Part shown: positions 26,600-35,609 of the stretch, in pieces
Layout of the letters: the number at the start of each line of letters is the position of its first letter
How positions within the stretch are numbered: the first letter of the stretch is position 1
Origin: Cohnella sp. OV330
GTDB lineage: Bacteria; Bacillota; Bacilli; Paenibacillales; Paenibacillaceae
Reading direction: 5' to 3'
Assembly: GCF_900112065.1 (NCBI RefSeq)
Contig: NZ_FOKE01000003.1
Location: 265,838-329,837 of the forward strand
DNA: 64,000 nt
Program-made: the position numbers and the translations under genes
Notes under the pieces: model-generated
What the model saw: the letters and a program-made list of their open reading frames with translations, nothing else
Database searches by the model: none
Told to the model about the DNA's origin: nothing

Positions 26600-27613
26600 A
26601 TGGGAATCATCGATTTTAACGCGGATAAAAAGCTCGACTTCGCGGCCATCGGTCGCCTGTGCATCGACCTCAACGCCAACGAGATCAACAGGCCGATGGA
26701 GGAGACGCTCACGTTCACCAAATACGTAGGCGGCTCTCCGGCCAATATTTGCATCGGCATGTCCCGCCTCGGCCTCGCCACCGGCTTCATCGGCAAGGTG
26801 GCGAACGACCAGATGGGCCGATTTATTGCGCAATATCTCGCCAAAGAAGGCATCGACTCGTCGAGCGTGTCGATCGACCGCACGGGCGCGACGACGGGAC
26901 TCGCATTCACCGAGATCAAGAGCCCGACCGATTGCAGCATCCTGATGTACCGCGACAATGCCGCCGACCTCCTGTTGACGCCGGACGAAGTTAGCGAGGC
27001 GCTCGTCGCGGACGCCAAGATGCTGCTGATCTCCGGGACGGCGCTCGCGGCCAGTCCGTCGCGGGAAGCGGTGTTCCTCGCGCTCGACTACGCGAAGCGC
27101 CACGGCGCGGTCATCGCGTTCGATCTCGACTACCGGCCCTATACGTGGCGCTCGGAGCAGGAGACGGCCGTCTACTATAACCTCGCCGCAGAGAAATGCG
27201 ACATCATTCTCGGCACGCGCGAGGAGTTCGACATGATGGAGCGCTTCGAACGCAATCCGGACCGCGACGACCGCGTCACGGCATCCAAGTGGTTCGCGTA
27301 CAGCGCGCAGCTCGTCGTTATCAAGCACGGCAAAGAAGGCTCCGTCGCCTATACGAAGGACGGGGCGGCGCACACGGCCCGCAGCTTCCCGGCCAAGGTC
27401 GTCAAGACTTTCGGCGCCGGCGACTCGTATGCGGCGGGCTTCCTGTACGGTCTGCTGCAGGGGTGGGAGGTCGAGCGCTGCATGGAATTCGGTAGCGCCG
27501 CGGCCTGCATCGTCATCTCCAGCCACAGCTGCTCGGACGCGATGCCGACGACAGGCGCCGTCCACGACTATATCGAGCGCTGCAACCGCGGCGAGATTAC
27601 GGCAAACAGCTAA
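26600..27613 (+). CDS. iolC: 5-dehydro-2-deoxygluconokinase IolC
   Basis: 337 residues of the PfkB/ribokinase fold. FAAIGRLCIDLNAN (strand 1), KYVGGSPANICIGMSRLG (substrate lid and GG motif) and VVKTFGAGDSYAAGFLYGLL (anion hole GAGD with catalytic Asp, near residue 277) are all present. IolC phosphorylates 2-deoxy-5-keto-gluconate ahead of aldol cleavage. It lacks the C-terminal aldolase-like domain found fused to IolC in some proteobacteria. GGGAGGC precedes the ATG by a normal distance, 16 bp after iolE. Confidence 0.95.
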   Translation: MGIIDFNADKKLDFAAIGRLCIDLNANEINRPMEETLTFTKYVGGSPANICIGMSRLGLATGFIGKVANDQMGRFIAQYLAKEGIDSSSVSIDRTGATTGLAFTEIKSPTDCSILMYRDNAADLLLTPDEVSEALVADAKMLLISGTALAASPSREAVFLALDYAKRHGAVIAFDLDYRPYTWRSEQETAVYYNLAAEKCDIILGTREEFDMMERFERNPDRDDRVTASKWFAYSAQLVVIKHGKEGSVAYTKDGAAHTARSFPAKVVKTFGAGDSYAAGFLYGLLQGWEVERCMEFGSAAACIVISSHSCSDAMPTTGAVHDYIERCNRGEITANS

Positions 27614-27658
27614 TTACTAGAACCTATCAGATGGACATCGGAAAGGGGCAATCACGCC

Positions 27659-29125
27659 ATGACGAATCGAATCGACGCCGCGGTGGGGACGCTGAGCAAC
27701 CGGATCGGAGGCAAGCAGGTGCCGTCCGCCTCCGGGAAGGTAGAACCGGTGTACAATCCGGCCACCGAAGAGGTGATCGCCTACGTCCCGCTGTCGAGCA
27801 AAGCGGACGTGGACGCGGCCGTTCAAGCGGCCGCCGAAGCGGGACGCGCATGGGCGAAGACGGCGGTGCCCCGCCGCGCCCGGATCCTGTTCAAATACCA
27901 GCAGCTGCTCGTCGAACGCTGGGAAGAGCTGGCGAAACTCATCACGATCGAAAACGGCAAGAGCTATGCGGAAGCGTACGGCGAAGTACAGCGGGGCATC
28001 GAGTGCGTGGAGTTCGCCGCCGGCGCGCCTTCCCTCATGATGGGCAAGCAGCTGCCCGATATCGCGACGAACCTCGAGTCGGGCATGTACCGTTACCCGG
28101 TCGGCGTCGCGGCAGGCATCACGCCGTTCAATTTCCCGATGATGGTGCCTTGCTGGATGTTCCCGCTCGCGATCGCCTGCGGCAACGCGTTCGTGCTCAA
28201 GCCTTCGGAGCGCACCCCGCTCCTGGCGCAGCGGCTCGCCGAGCTGTTCGACGAAGCCGGGCTGCCGCCGGGCGTGCTGAACATCGTGCACGGCGCGCAT
28301 GACGCGGTTAACGGCATCCTCGAACATCCCGGCATCGCGGCCGTCTCCTTCGTCGGCTCGCAGCCGGTGGCCGAGTACGTGTACAAGACCGCTTCGGCGC
28401 ACGGCAAGCGCGTCCAGGCGCTGGCCGGCGCCAAAAACCACAGCATCGTCATGCCGGACGCCGACCTCGACGCGGCGGTCACCCAGATCGTCGCCGCCGC
28501 CTTCGGCTCCGCGGGCGAGCGCTGCATGGCCTGCTCCGTCGTCGTGGCGGTCGGCGACATCGGCGACGCGCTGGTGGAAAAGCTGAAGCAGGCCGCGGAC
28601 GCGATCTCGATCGGCAACGGCCTGGAAGAAGGCGTCTTCCTCGGCCCGGTCATCCGCGATTCGCACAAAGCCCGCACGCTCGGTTATATCGAAGCCGGCG
28701 AGAAGGAAGGCGCGAAGCTCGTGCGCGACGGACGCCAGGACGCGGCGGCGGACGGCAAGGGCTACTTCGTCGGGCCGACGATCTTCGACGACGTCGCCTG
28801 CGAGATGAAGATCTGGCGGGACGAGATATTCGCGCCGGTGCTGGCCGTCATGCGTGCCGCCACGCTGGGCGAAGCGATCGAGATCGCCAACCGCTCCGAA
28901 TTCGCGAACGGCGCCTGCCTGTTCACGGACAGCGGCAGCGCCGTGCGCCAGTTCCGCGAGACGATCGACGCCGGCATGCTCGGCATCAATTTGGGCGTGC
29001 CGGCGCCAATGGCGTTTTTCCCGTTCTCGGGCTGGAAGAAGTCGTTCTACGGCGACCTCCACGCGAACGGCACGGACGGCGTCGAATTCTATACGCGCAA
29101 AAAAATGGTGACGGCGCGGTGGTAA
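27659..29125 (+). CDS. mmsA: methylmalonate-semialdehyde dehydrogenase (CoA-acylating), IolA/MmsA
   Basis: 488 residues of the aldehyde dehydrogenase superfamily. The catalytic Cys lies in [18 protein letters not shown] (near residue 287). [20 protein letters not shown] (part) and [13 protein letters not shown] are characteristic of the MmsA subgroup. It converts malonate semialdehyde, the aldolase product of the inositol pathway, to acetyl-CoA with NAD and CoA. AAAGGGGC precedes the ATG. Placing it inside the iol run, as in Bacillus, supports IolA rather than a valine-pathway role. Confidence 0.95.
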   Translation: MTNRIDAAVGTLSNRIGGKQVPSASGKVEPVYNPATEEVIAYVPLSSKADVDAAVQAAAEAGRAWAKTAVPRRARILFKYQQLLVERWEELAKLITIENGKSYAEAYGEVQRGIECVEFAAGAPSLMMGKQLPDIATNLESGMYRYPVGVAAGITPFNFPMMVPCWMFPLAIACGNAFVLKPSERTPLLAQRLAELFDEAGLPPGVLNIVHGAHDAVNGILEHPGIAAVSFVGSQPVAEYVYKTASAHGKRVQALAGAKNHSIVMPDADLDAAVTQIVAAAFGSAGERCMACSVVVAVGDIGDALVEKLKQAADAISIGNGLEEGVFLGPVIRDSHKARTLGYIEAGEKEGAKLVRDGRQDAAADGKGYFVGPTIFDDVACEMKIWRDEIFAPVLAVMRAATLGEAIEIANRSEFANGACLFTDSGSAVRQFRETIDAGMLGINLGVPAPMAFFPFSGWKKSFYGDLHANGTDGVEFYTRKKMVTARW

Positions 29126-29189
29126 GCGGGTTCGGAAACAAGCAAACGGCGGATGGCCGGTTCACGGAATCAGCAGGGAGGAACCTACG

Positions 29190-30239
29190 TTGAGCAACAC
29201 TTTGAAAACGATCGGCATCGGCATCGTCGGCGCCGGCCGGATCGGCAAGATCCATGCGGACAATCTGCTCCGCATGCCCGGCGTCAAGGTCGCGGCGATC
29301 GCGGATCCGTTCGCGGGCGAAGCGCTCGCGGCATGGGCCGCGGAGCGCGGCATCGCCCGGGTGACGGCCGATGCGAGAGAGATTTTGACGGATCCCGCAG
29401 TCGAGGCGGTCGTCATCTGCTCGCCCACCGACACTCACGTCCCGTTGATCGTGGAGGCGGCCGCGAACGGCAAGGCGATTTTCTGCGAGAAGCCCGTCAG
29501 CATGAGCGTCGAAGGGACGCGCGAGGCGCTGCGCGCGGTTGCGGTTGCGGGCGTCAGCCTGCAAATCGGCTTCAACCGGCGGTTCGACCATAACTTCCGG
29601 CGCGTGAAGGAGATCGTAGGGGAGGGCAGAGTCGGCGAGCCGCATCTGATTAAGATCACTTCCCGCGATCCGAGCCCGCCGCCGATCGAGTACGTCAAGG
29701 TATCCGGCGGCCTGTTCATGGACATGGCGATCCACGACTTCGACATCGCCCGCTTCCTCTCGGGCAGCGAGGTGGAGGAGGTATTCGCGCAAGGCGCGGT
29801 GCTGGTCGATCCGTCCATCGGCGAAGCCGGCGACATCGATACGGCGATCACGACGCTGAAGTTCGCCAGCGGGGCGCTCGGCGTCATCGACAACAGCCGG
29901 CGAGCCGTCTACGGCTACGACCAGCGGGTCGAGGTGTTCGGCTCCGGCGGCAGCGTGTCGATCGGCAACGACTATCCGAACACGGCGGTCGTGAGCGGAC
30001 CGGAAGCAATTACGCGGGATAAGCCGCTGCACTTTTTTCTGGAGCGGTATACGGAAGCTTATCGGGACGAGATGCGCCAGTTCGTCGACAGCGTGCGAAC
30101 GGGGCGGCCTGTGCCTGTGAGCGGCCAAGACGGCCTGCAGGCGGAGCTGATCGCCCTGGCGGCGAAGCGCTCGCTCGAGACGGGACGCCCGGTCAAGCTG
30201 GCCGAGCTCGCCGACGCCGGCCTGGCCTTGGAAGCATAA
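29190..30239 (+). CDS. iolG: myo-inositol 2-dehydrogenase IolG (GFO/IDH/MocA family)
   Basis: 349 residues. The Rossmann motif GIVGAGRIGKIHADNL lies near the N-terminus, CEKPVSMS carries the catalytic Lys, and DMAIHDFDIARFL contains the Asp-xxx-His pair typical of inositol dehydrogenases. It oxidises myo-inositol (or a stereoisomer) to inosose using NAD. The TTG start follows GGGAGGAA. The 64-bp gap after mmsA contains no terminator. A related specificity (scyllo- or chiro-inositol, or a sugar) cannot be excluded, but the operon favours inositol. Confidence 0.92.
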   Translation: MSNTLKTIGIGIVGAGRIGKIHADNLLRMPGVKVAAIADPFAGEALAAWAAERGIARVTADAREILTDPAVEAVVICSPTDTHVPLIVEAAANGKAIFCEKPVSMSVEGTREALRAVAVAGVSLQIGFNRRFDHNFRRVKEIVGEGRVGEPHLIKITSRDPSPPPIEYVKVSGGLFMDMAIHDFDIARFLSGSEVEEVFAQGAVLVDPSIGEAGDIDTAITTLKFASGALGVIDNSRRAVYGYDQRVEVFGSGGSVSIGNDYPNTAVVSGPEAITRDKPLHFFLERYTEAYRDEMRQFVDSVRTGRPVPVSGQDGLQAELIALAAKRSLETGRPVKLAELADAGLALEA

Positions 30240-30255
30240 GAGAGGGGGAGCATGC

Positions 30256-31065
30256 ATGGGCATGTCCGAGTTGATCGTACCTTCGCGCGCGGTTCCCGAC
30301 GAACGGGGCTGCGTGCTGTCCGTCACGCCGGAGAGCGCCGGATGGACGTATGTCGGCTTCGAGGTGTTCCGGCTCGCGGCCGGGGACAAGCTCGGCCGGG
30401 AGACCGGCGGCCAGGAGGCGGCGCTTGTGCTGCTGTCCGGCCGTGCGGACGTGAGCGCCGGCGATCAGACGTGGCGGGGCGTCGGCAAGCGCATGAGCGT
30501 GTTCGAAAAGACGCCGCCCTACACCGTCTATGTGCCGTCGGGCGACCAATGGGATCTGGAGGCGCTGACCGAAGTGGAGCTGGCGGTCTGCCTGGCGCCC
30601 GGTCGCTGCGGCCATGCGGCGCGGCTGATCGCCCCGGAAGACGTCGGCGTGGAGCACCGGGGGAGCGGCAGCATGTCGCGCCTCGTGCACAACATCCTTC
30701 CGGAGAGCGAGCCGGCGGACAGCTTGCTCGTCGTCGAAGTGTTCACCCCGGCCGGGCACTGGTCGAGCTATCCGCCGCACAAGCACGACACGGACAATCT
30801 GCCGAACGAGTCGCTGCTGGAGGAGACGTATTACTTCCGCGTGCAGCCCGAGCAGGGCTTCGCGGTGCAGCGCGTCTACACCGACGACCGCTCGCTCGAC
30901 GAGACGCTCGCCGTCAAGGACCGCGAAGCGGTGCTCGTGCCCCGGGGCTACCACCCTGTATCCGCGCCGCCGGGCTACGACGTCTATTACTTGAACGTCA
31001 TGGCAGGACCGACGCGCACTTGGCGCTTCCACAACGATCCCGACCACGCTTGGCTGATGCGATGA
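30256..31065 (+). CDS. iolB: 5-deoxy-glucuronate isomerase IolB
   Basis: 269 residues, double cupin. PPHKHDTDNLPNESLLEETYYFR (in part) holds the metal-binding His-His-Glu cluster, and LVPRGYHPVSAPPGYDVYYLNVMAG (in part) the final His; both are highly characteristic of IolB. It converts 5-deoxy-glucuronate to 2-deoxy-5-keto-gluconate, which IolC phosphorylates. IolB shares its fold with KduI, the isomerase for 5-keto-4-deoxyuronate. It is the last gene of the run, 16 bp after iolG, and is followed by a strong terminator. Confidence 0.95.
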   Translation: MGMSELIVPSRAVPDERGCVLSVTPESAGWTYVGFEVFRLAAGDKLGRETGGQEAALVLLSGRADVSAGDQTWRGVGKRMSVFEKTPPYTVYVPSGDQWDLEALTEVELAVCLAPGRCGHAARLIAPEDVGVEHRGSGSMSRLVHNILPESEPADSLLVVEVFTPAGHWSSYPPHKHDTDNLPNESLLEETYYFRVQPEQGFAVQRVYTDDRSLDETLAVKDREAVLVPRGYHPVSAPPGYDVYYLNVMAGPTRTWRFHNDPDHAWLMR

Positions 31066-31099
31066 TGCCCTGACGCTTTTAACCGAACCACCCGAAAGA

Positions 31100-31127
31100 A
31101 ACCGCGCCTAACCGGCGCGGTTTTTTT
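31100..31127 (+). terminator. terminator closing the importer-iol operon
   Basis: AACCGCGCC (31100-31108) and GGCGCGGTT (31114-31122) form a 9-bp perfect stem with a 5-nt loop, followed by a T run to 31127. Confidence 0.92.
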
Positions 31128-31211
31128 GCTGGAGCAGAACGACATGGCCCCCAAATAAGCATAATCGCAGGCTGCGGTAGAGGCCGGCAGGCTGGAGCGA
31201 GACGATAAGTG

Positions 31212-31395
31212 TTAAATAGCATCTATTTTCGTCCAGCGTGACCAGACGCGCCTATTAAGTGTTAAAAAGCAGTTTAACTCTCTCATTTCGCGCCGTTGCG
31301 GCGTTTTGGGAGAGAATAGCTGCTTTTCAGCAGTTATTTCTATATGAACGGGCTAGTTTTACCGGAATAAATGCTCTTTAGCAACTATTTCGGCG
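31212..31395. repeat. array of four short AT-rich hairpins, about 50-bp spacing
   Basis: Small inverted repeats occur at 31214-31228 (AAATAG/CTATTT), 31261-31278 (GTTAAA/TTTAAC), 31315-31338 (GCTG/CAGC core) and about 31369-31390 (TGCT/AGCA core). Most are followed by TTTCG or TTTC. Spacing is about 47-54 bp. The rest of the 31128-31520 gap holds no gene. Confidence 0.6.
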
Positions 31396-31520
31396 AGGCC
31401 GAGGGCGGGAACCTTTACACAAATTTGTTTTTTCGGACATACTGCTCGAACATTTCAGCTTTAAATTAATAGATGTGGGATCGTTCCCATACCATGGCAT
31501 TTAAAAGAGGGAGTCCTGTC

Positions 31521-31997
31521 ATGCTGATCGATATTCAAGCGAACGCGACCCCTGAAGACTCCCGTACGCATGTCCGCTTCCCCTTTAAGCTGAACGAACC
31601 GGCGTGCGCGATCGGCATTCATTTTGAATATTCGCCTAAACGTTTGGACGACGACAGCAGGGCGCGCGAGCTGCTGGAACAGAGCTTTGAACAATACGTC
31701 TTGCCCGAGCGGCTGGCGCTCGCCAAGGAGAGGACGGACCGGTATCTGCCGCTCCAGAATCTTATTACGTTATCGGTGGACGATCCGGACGGCTACCGCG
31801 GCGCCTGTCACCGCCACGATCCGGTCCAGTCCTTATGGATCTCCGAGCACGACGCTTCTCCGGGCTTAATGAAAGGCAAGATCGCGGCGGGGGAATGGAC
31901 GATCACGCTTAGCCTGCATGCCATCGTCACCGAGCGCTGCGCCTATCGTCTGCAAGTATGGGCGGCGGACGAGGAAGAGAGGGGGGAGCGGCCATGA
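31521..31997 (+). CDS. uncharacterised beta-rich protein coupled to PHP hydrolase
   Basis: 158 residues, no signal peptide or membrane segment. Predicted strands include LIDIQANATPED, HVRFPFKLNEPACAIGIHFEYSP, LITLSVDDPDGYRGACHRH and AGEWTITLSLHAIV. The look is of a small beta-sandwich, similar to the N-terminal modules that accompany CehA/McbA-type metallohydrolases. I cannot name a family. ATG 31521 follows AGAGGGAG; in-frame starts further upstream (31473) have no such site. The stop overlaps the PHP start (ATGA), so the two products are probably made in equal amount and may form one enzyme. Confidence 0.7.
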   Translation: MLIDIQANATPEDSRTHVRFPFKLNEPACAIGIHFEYSPKRLDDDSRARELLEQSFEQYVLPERLALAKERTDRYLPLQNLITLSVDDPDGYRGACHRHDPVQSLWISEHDASPGLMKGKIAAGEWTITLSLHAIVTERCAYRLQVWAADEEERGERP

Positions 31998-32983
31998 GAT
32001 GGTTGGCATGCGAGCTGCACGCCCATACGCTTCATAGCGACGGGAAGATGACGCTGATGGAGCTCGCGTCGGCGGCGGCGAAGCTCGGCTTCGAGTGCGT
32101 GGCGCTCACCGATCACAATACGATGTCGGGCTTGGCGGACAAGGAAGCGGCGGAGCGCCGGACGGGGATCGCGATATTGCCCGGCATGGAGTGGACGACG
32201 TTCCACGGGCACATGGTCACCGTCGGCCTGGCGGAATACGTCGATTGGCGGGAAGCGAACACCCGCAATATTCATGAAGGCGTGTCCGCCGTTCATGCGC
32301 GCGGAGGCGCTGCCGGGCTCGCGCACCCGTTCCGCATCGGAAGTCCCGCTTGCACGGGGTGTTACTGGGAGTACGAGGTGGACGATTGGAACGACTTCGA
32401 TTATATCGAAGCCTGGTCGGGCACGTTCGCGCCGATCAAGACGGACAATGCGCGCGCGTTCTCGCTGTGGACGGACAAGCTGAACGAGGGCTACCGCCTG
32501 GCGGCTACGTCCGGACGCGATTGGCACGACGCTGCGGAGACGGACGAACCGATCTCGGTGACCTATCTCCGCCTAGAAGACGAGTCTAGACCGATCGGCG
32601 AAGAGGCGATAGAGGCGCTGCGACGGGGACGGGTGTCAGTGACGATCGGTCCGCTGGTCACGCTGGAGGCCGAGACGGCGGGCGCCAGGTACGGGATCGG
32701 AGACGTCGTTCCGGTCGGCGAACGCGCGGCGACCGTCCGCATCGGGATCGATTTCTCCGTCCGTCAAGGGCTGTGGACGCTTGACGATCCCGCATGCCGC
32801 ATACGCTTGTCCGGCAACAAGGGCGTATGGGAAGAAAGCGCGATTCGGGAAACGGAGGGGACGCAGGAATTCCGCATGTCCGTGGAAACGGAAGGCCTGT
32901 TATGGATGCGTGCCGAATTGTGGGGGATCGTCCGGGGCGTGACGACCATGATCGCGTTTACCAACGCCATTTATTTCGATTAG
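31994..32983 (+). CDS. PHP-domain metallohydrolase (CehA/McbA family)
   Basis: 329 residues. The PHP metal-binding motifs appear in order: ELHAHTLHSDGKMTL (residues about 6-20), ALTDHNTMSG (about 37-46), HGHMVTVGL (about 73), GLAHPFRIG (about 108) and SGRDWHDA (about 177). This fold hydrolyses phosphoesters and, in CehA/McbA relatives, carbamate esters. With a GDPD-fold enzyme and an ABC importer in the same operon, a phosphoester substrate is the simplest guess. It is translationally coupled to the small protein before it. Confidence 0.85.
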   Translation: MRWLACELHAHTLHSDGKMTLMELASAAAKLGFECVALTDHNTMSGLADKEAAERRTGIAILPGMEWTTFHGHMVTVGLAEYVDWREANTRNIHEGVSAVHARGGAAGLAHPFRIGSPACTGCYWEYEVDDWNDFDYIEAWSGTFAPIKTDNARAFSLWTDKLNEGYRLAATSGRDWHDAAETDEPISVTYLRLEDESRPIGEEAIEALRRGRVSVTIGPLVTLEAETAGARYGIGDVVPVGERAATVRIGIDFSVRQGLWTLDDPACRIRLSGNKGVWEESAIRETEGTQEFRMSVETEGLLWMRAELWGIVRGVTTMIAFTNAIYFD

Positions 32984-32995
32984 GAGCCGAAGCCG

Positions 32996-33742
32996 ATGAA
33001 CGATTTTCCGCTTATCACCGCGCATACCGGATGCATGGGCACGCCGGACAATTCCGTCGAGTCCGCCCGTGCGGGGCTGTCTCTTGGAGCGGACATCATC
33101 GAAGACGACATTCGAGTGACCCGCGACGGCGTCCTCGTGCTGAGCCATGACGATCGCGTCGTGCTGGCGGACGGACGGATCGCAAGCTTGTCCCGATTGA
33201 CGCTTCAAGAGCTGAACGAAGGGCTGGCGGCGCCGATCGTCCGGCTCGAGACGGTGCTCGATCTGCTGGTCGGCGGCGCCGGTCAAGCCAGAATGAATCT
33301 GGATCTCAAGACGGACGATTGCGTCGAGCCCGTCATGGCCCTCATACGGAGGCGGGACATCGCCGATCGGGTGCTGCTGACCGGCTGCGAATACGGCAGA
33401 GCCGTTCGGGCGAACGACGCGGACGGCGGGATCGCGAAGCTTCTGAACGTCGATATCGGCAGGTTCCGGACGTCCGTCTACGCCGAAGCGGCGAGGACGG
33501 CCTGCGAAGAAGCGCTGCACGCCGGCTGCTTCGGTCTCAACGTGCCCTATCAGCTCGCGCTGCCGGAGCTCCTGGCACTCGCTTCCGATCGCGGACTGTC
33601 GGTATTCGTCTGGACCGTCGGCGAGGCGCAGGAGATGAGGAAATACGCGGAACTGGGCGTCCGGTCCATCACGACGCGGGACGTCGCGACGCTGCTGCGC
33701 GTCAAACAAGGCTGGCACGATGAGGGAGCAAAGCGGATATGA
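32996..33742 (+). CDS. glycerophosphodiester phosphodiesterase-family protein
   Basis: 248 residues, cytoplasmic TIM barrel. PLITAHTGCMGTPDNSVES, the acidic pair in GADIIEDDIRVTRDG and VLSHDDRV follow the GDPD pattern. However, the usual HRG at the first catalytic block reads HTG, so the phosphate-binding Arg is missing, while both catalytic His residues and the metal-binding Glu/Asp remain. Later blocks (MNLDLK, FVWTVGE) are typical. It may act on an unusual phosphodiester. GGAG precedes the ATG 12 bp after the PHP gene, and the end overlaps the LacI gene. Confidence 0.8.
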   Translation: MNDFPLITAHTGCMGTPDNSVESARAGLSLGADIIEDDIRVTRDGVLVLSHDDRVVLADGRIASLSRLTLQELNEGLAAPIVRLETVLDLLVGGAGQARMNLDLKTDDCVEPVMALIRRRDIADRVLLTGCEYGRAVRANDADGGIAKLLNVDIGRFRTSVYAEAARTACEEALHAGCFGLNVPYQLALPELLALASDRGLSVFVWTVGEAQEMRKYAELGVRSITTRDVATLLRVKQGWHDEGAKRI

Positions 33743-34743
33743 CCTATAACATCAAGGAAATCGCTTCGCTCGCCGGCGTATCCAAGTCGACGGCGTCGAG
33801 AGTCATATCCGGCAACGGGTATGCGAGCCCCGAAGCCAGAGCGCGCGTGCTCGAAGTGGTCGAGCAATTGCAGTACAAGCCGAATGCGGTGGCGAGGGCG
33901 ATGGTCGCCAAGCGGACGAACAACATCGGCGTGATCGTGTTCCGCGAGCGGCAGCCGATCGTCTCCCATCCGCTGTACGGCAAGCTGATCGACGCGATCC
34001 TCGAAGCGGCCGAAGGGCTGGGCTACTCGGTGCTGCTGAAGACCGACCGGGAGATGTCGGTGCGCTCGGCGGATCACATGCTGGAGCGGCGCGTCGACGG
34101 CCTCATTCTGATCAGCAGATTGCGGAAAAACGTCGTCGATCACGTCAAGAAGTACAACCTTCCTTACCTGATGGTGAACGGTTCGACCGACGATCCGGAC
34201 GTCATCCATCTCGTCAGCAACGACGAGGAGGGCGGCGCCAAGGCGGCCGCTTACCTGCACGGTCTCGGGCACCGGCGGTTTTTCGTCATCGCGGGACCTC
34301 AGGAGCACCGAAGCCACCATCACCGGCTGGAGGGGTTCAGACAAGGACTGATGCGGCTCGGCGTCCAGGCGTCGGACCTGTCCGTCGTCCTGTCGCCGGA
34401 GTCGAACCTCGAGCTGGGCGCACGTCTCATGGCGGAGCACTTCGAGGCGTTCATCGGCGGCGGCTATACCGTGCTGTTCACCACGAACGACATGCTGGCG
34501 CTCGGCGCCATGAAGGTGCTGCTGCAACGATCGGTCCGCATACCCGGCCAAGCGGCGGTGATGGGCTTCGACGACATCGACTTCGCGGCGGCGTACTCGC
34601 CGGCGCTGACGACGGTCAAGGTAGACACGAACCGGATGGGGCATGACGCCGTCGCCTTGCTCGACCGTCTTATTCATCAAGAAGAGGTCCTGTCTAAAAA
34701 GAACGAATCCGCCAGCGAAATCCTGATTCGCGAGTCGACTTGA
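33739..34743 (+). CDS. LacI-family transcriptional regulator
   Basis: 334 residues. The N-terminal LacI helix-turn-helix and hinge are clear (NIKEIASLAGVSKSTASRVI in residues 4-23; YKPNAVARAMVAKRTNNIGV), followed by a periplasmic-binding-like effector domain (about 62-334) with GFDDIDFAAAYSPALTTVK near the end. It overlaps the GDPD stop and lies in the middle of the operon, so it is probably autoregulated and controls the hydrolases and importer. The effector is unknown. Confidence 0.92.
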   Translation: MTYNIKEIASLAGVSKSTASRVISGNGYASPEARARVLEVVEQLQYKPNAVARAMVAKRTNNIGVIVFRERQPIVSHPLYGKLIDAILEAAEGLGYSVLLKTDREMSVRSADHMLERRVDGLILISRLRKNVVDHVKKYNLPYLMVNGSTDDPDVIHLVSNDEEGGAKAAAYLHGLGHRRFFVIAGPQEHRSHHHRLEGFRQGLMRLGVQASDLSVVLSPESNLELGARLMAEHFEAFIGGGYTVLFTTNDMLALGAMKVLLQRSVRIPGQAAVMGFDDIDFAAAYSPALTTVKVDTNRMGHDAVALLDRLIHQEEVLSKKNESASEILIREST

Positions 34744-34762
34744 GAAAGGAGGAGCGAGCCTA

Positions 34763-35587
34763 GTGGGATGGTACTTTAAAGCCATCGGCAGACGAAGGAT
34801 CATCGAGTTTGTCCTATTGACGGTTTTCGCCGTATTTTTCGCGGGGCCCTTGCTAAATCTGGTCGTGCTGGCCTTTAGCGGCCAATGGACGTATCCTGAC
34901 CTGCTGCCGCATCAATGGTCGTTCAAATGGTGGAAGTTCGTGTTTAGCCAGGACGACGTCGCGAAGTCGATCGGGCTGTCCTTCCTGATCGCGACGATCG
35001 TCACCGCCCTGTCCATCGTTCTCTGCATTCCGGCGGCCTACGCGTTCGCCCGTATCCGTTTCCCTTTCAAAAAAGTGTTTCTGTTTTCGTTCCTGCTGAC
35101 GCATGCCTTTCCGAAAATGGGCCTCTACGTATCGATCGCCGTGCTGTTCTACAAAGTGGGACTCATGAACACGATGCTCGGCGTCGTCCTCGTGCACATG
35201 ATCAACGTCCTCATGTTCATGACCTGGATACCGACGGCGGCCTTCCGCAACATTCAAGCCGCCCAGGAGGAGTCGGCCCGGGACGTCGGCGCGACGCCGC
35301 TGCGGGTATTCCGCAGCATCACGCTGCCGATGGCGATGCCGGGAATCATGGTCGCCTCCGTATTTACGTTCCTCAATTCGCTCGACGAAGCGCAAGGGAC
35401 TTTCCTGGTCGGCATCCCCGACATCAAGACGATGCCGATCATCATGTACTCGATCATATCGGACTTTCCGAGCAGCGCCGGCGCGGTATTCTCGATCATC
35501 CTGACGGCGCCGACCATCATTCTGCTGGTGGCCGCCCAGCGGCTCATCAGCGCGGACGTGATGGCCAGCGGATTCCAAGTGAAATAA
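34763..35587 (+). CDS. ABC transporter permease (PotC/UgpE-like)
   Basis: 274 residues, six predicted helices, GTG start after AAAGGAGGAG. The EAA loop reads EESARDVGATPLRVFRSITLPM (part). This is the polyamine/phosphonate/iron-type permease branch rather than the LplC group found elsewhere in the window. With the ATPase, binding protein and second permease that follow it forms a complete importer. The order permease, ATPase, binding protein, permease is somewhat unusual. Confidence 0.88.
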   Translation: MGWYFKAIGRRRIIEFVLLTVFAVFFAGPLLNLVVLAFSGQWTYPDLLPHQWSFKWWKFVFSQDDVAKSIGLSFLIATIVTALSIVLCIPAAYAFARIRFPFKKVFLFSFLLTHAFPKMGLYVSIAVLFYKVGLMNTMLGVVLVHMINVLMFMTWIPTAAFRNIQAAQEESARDVGATPLRVFRSITLPMAMPGIMVASVFTFLNSLDEAQGTFLVGIPDIKTMPIIMYSIISDFPSSAGAVFSIILTAPTIILLVAAQRLISADVMASGFQVK

Positions 35588-35609
35588 CGAGAAGGAGGGG
35601 ATCGACGAG

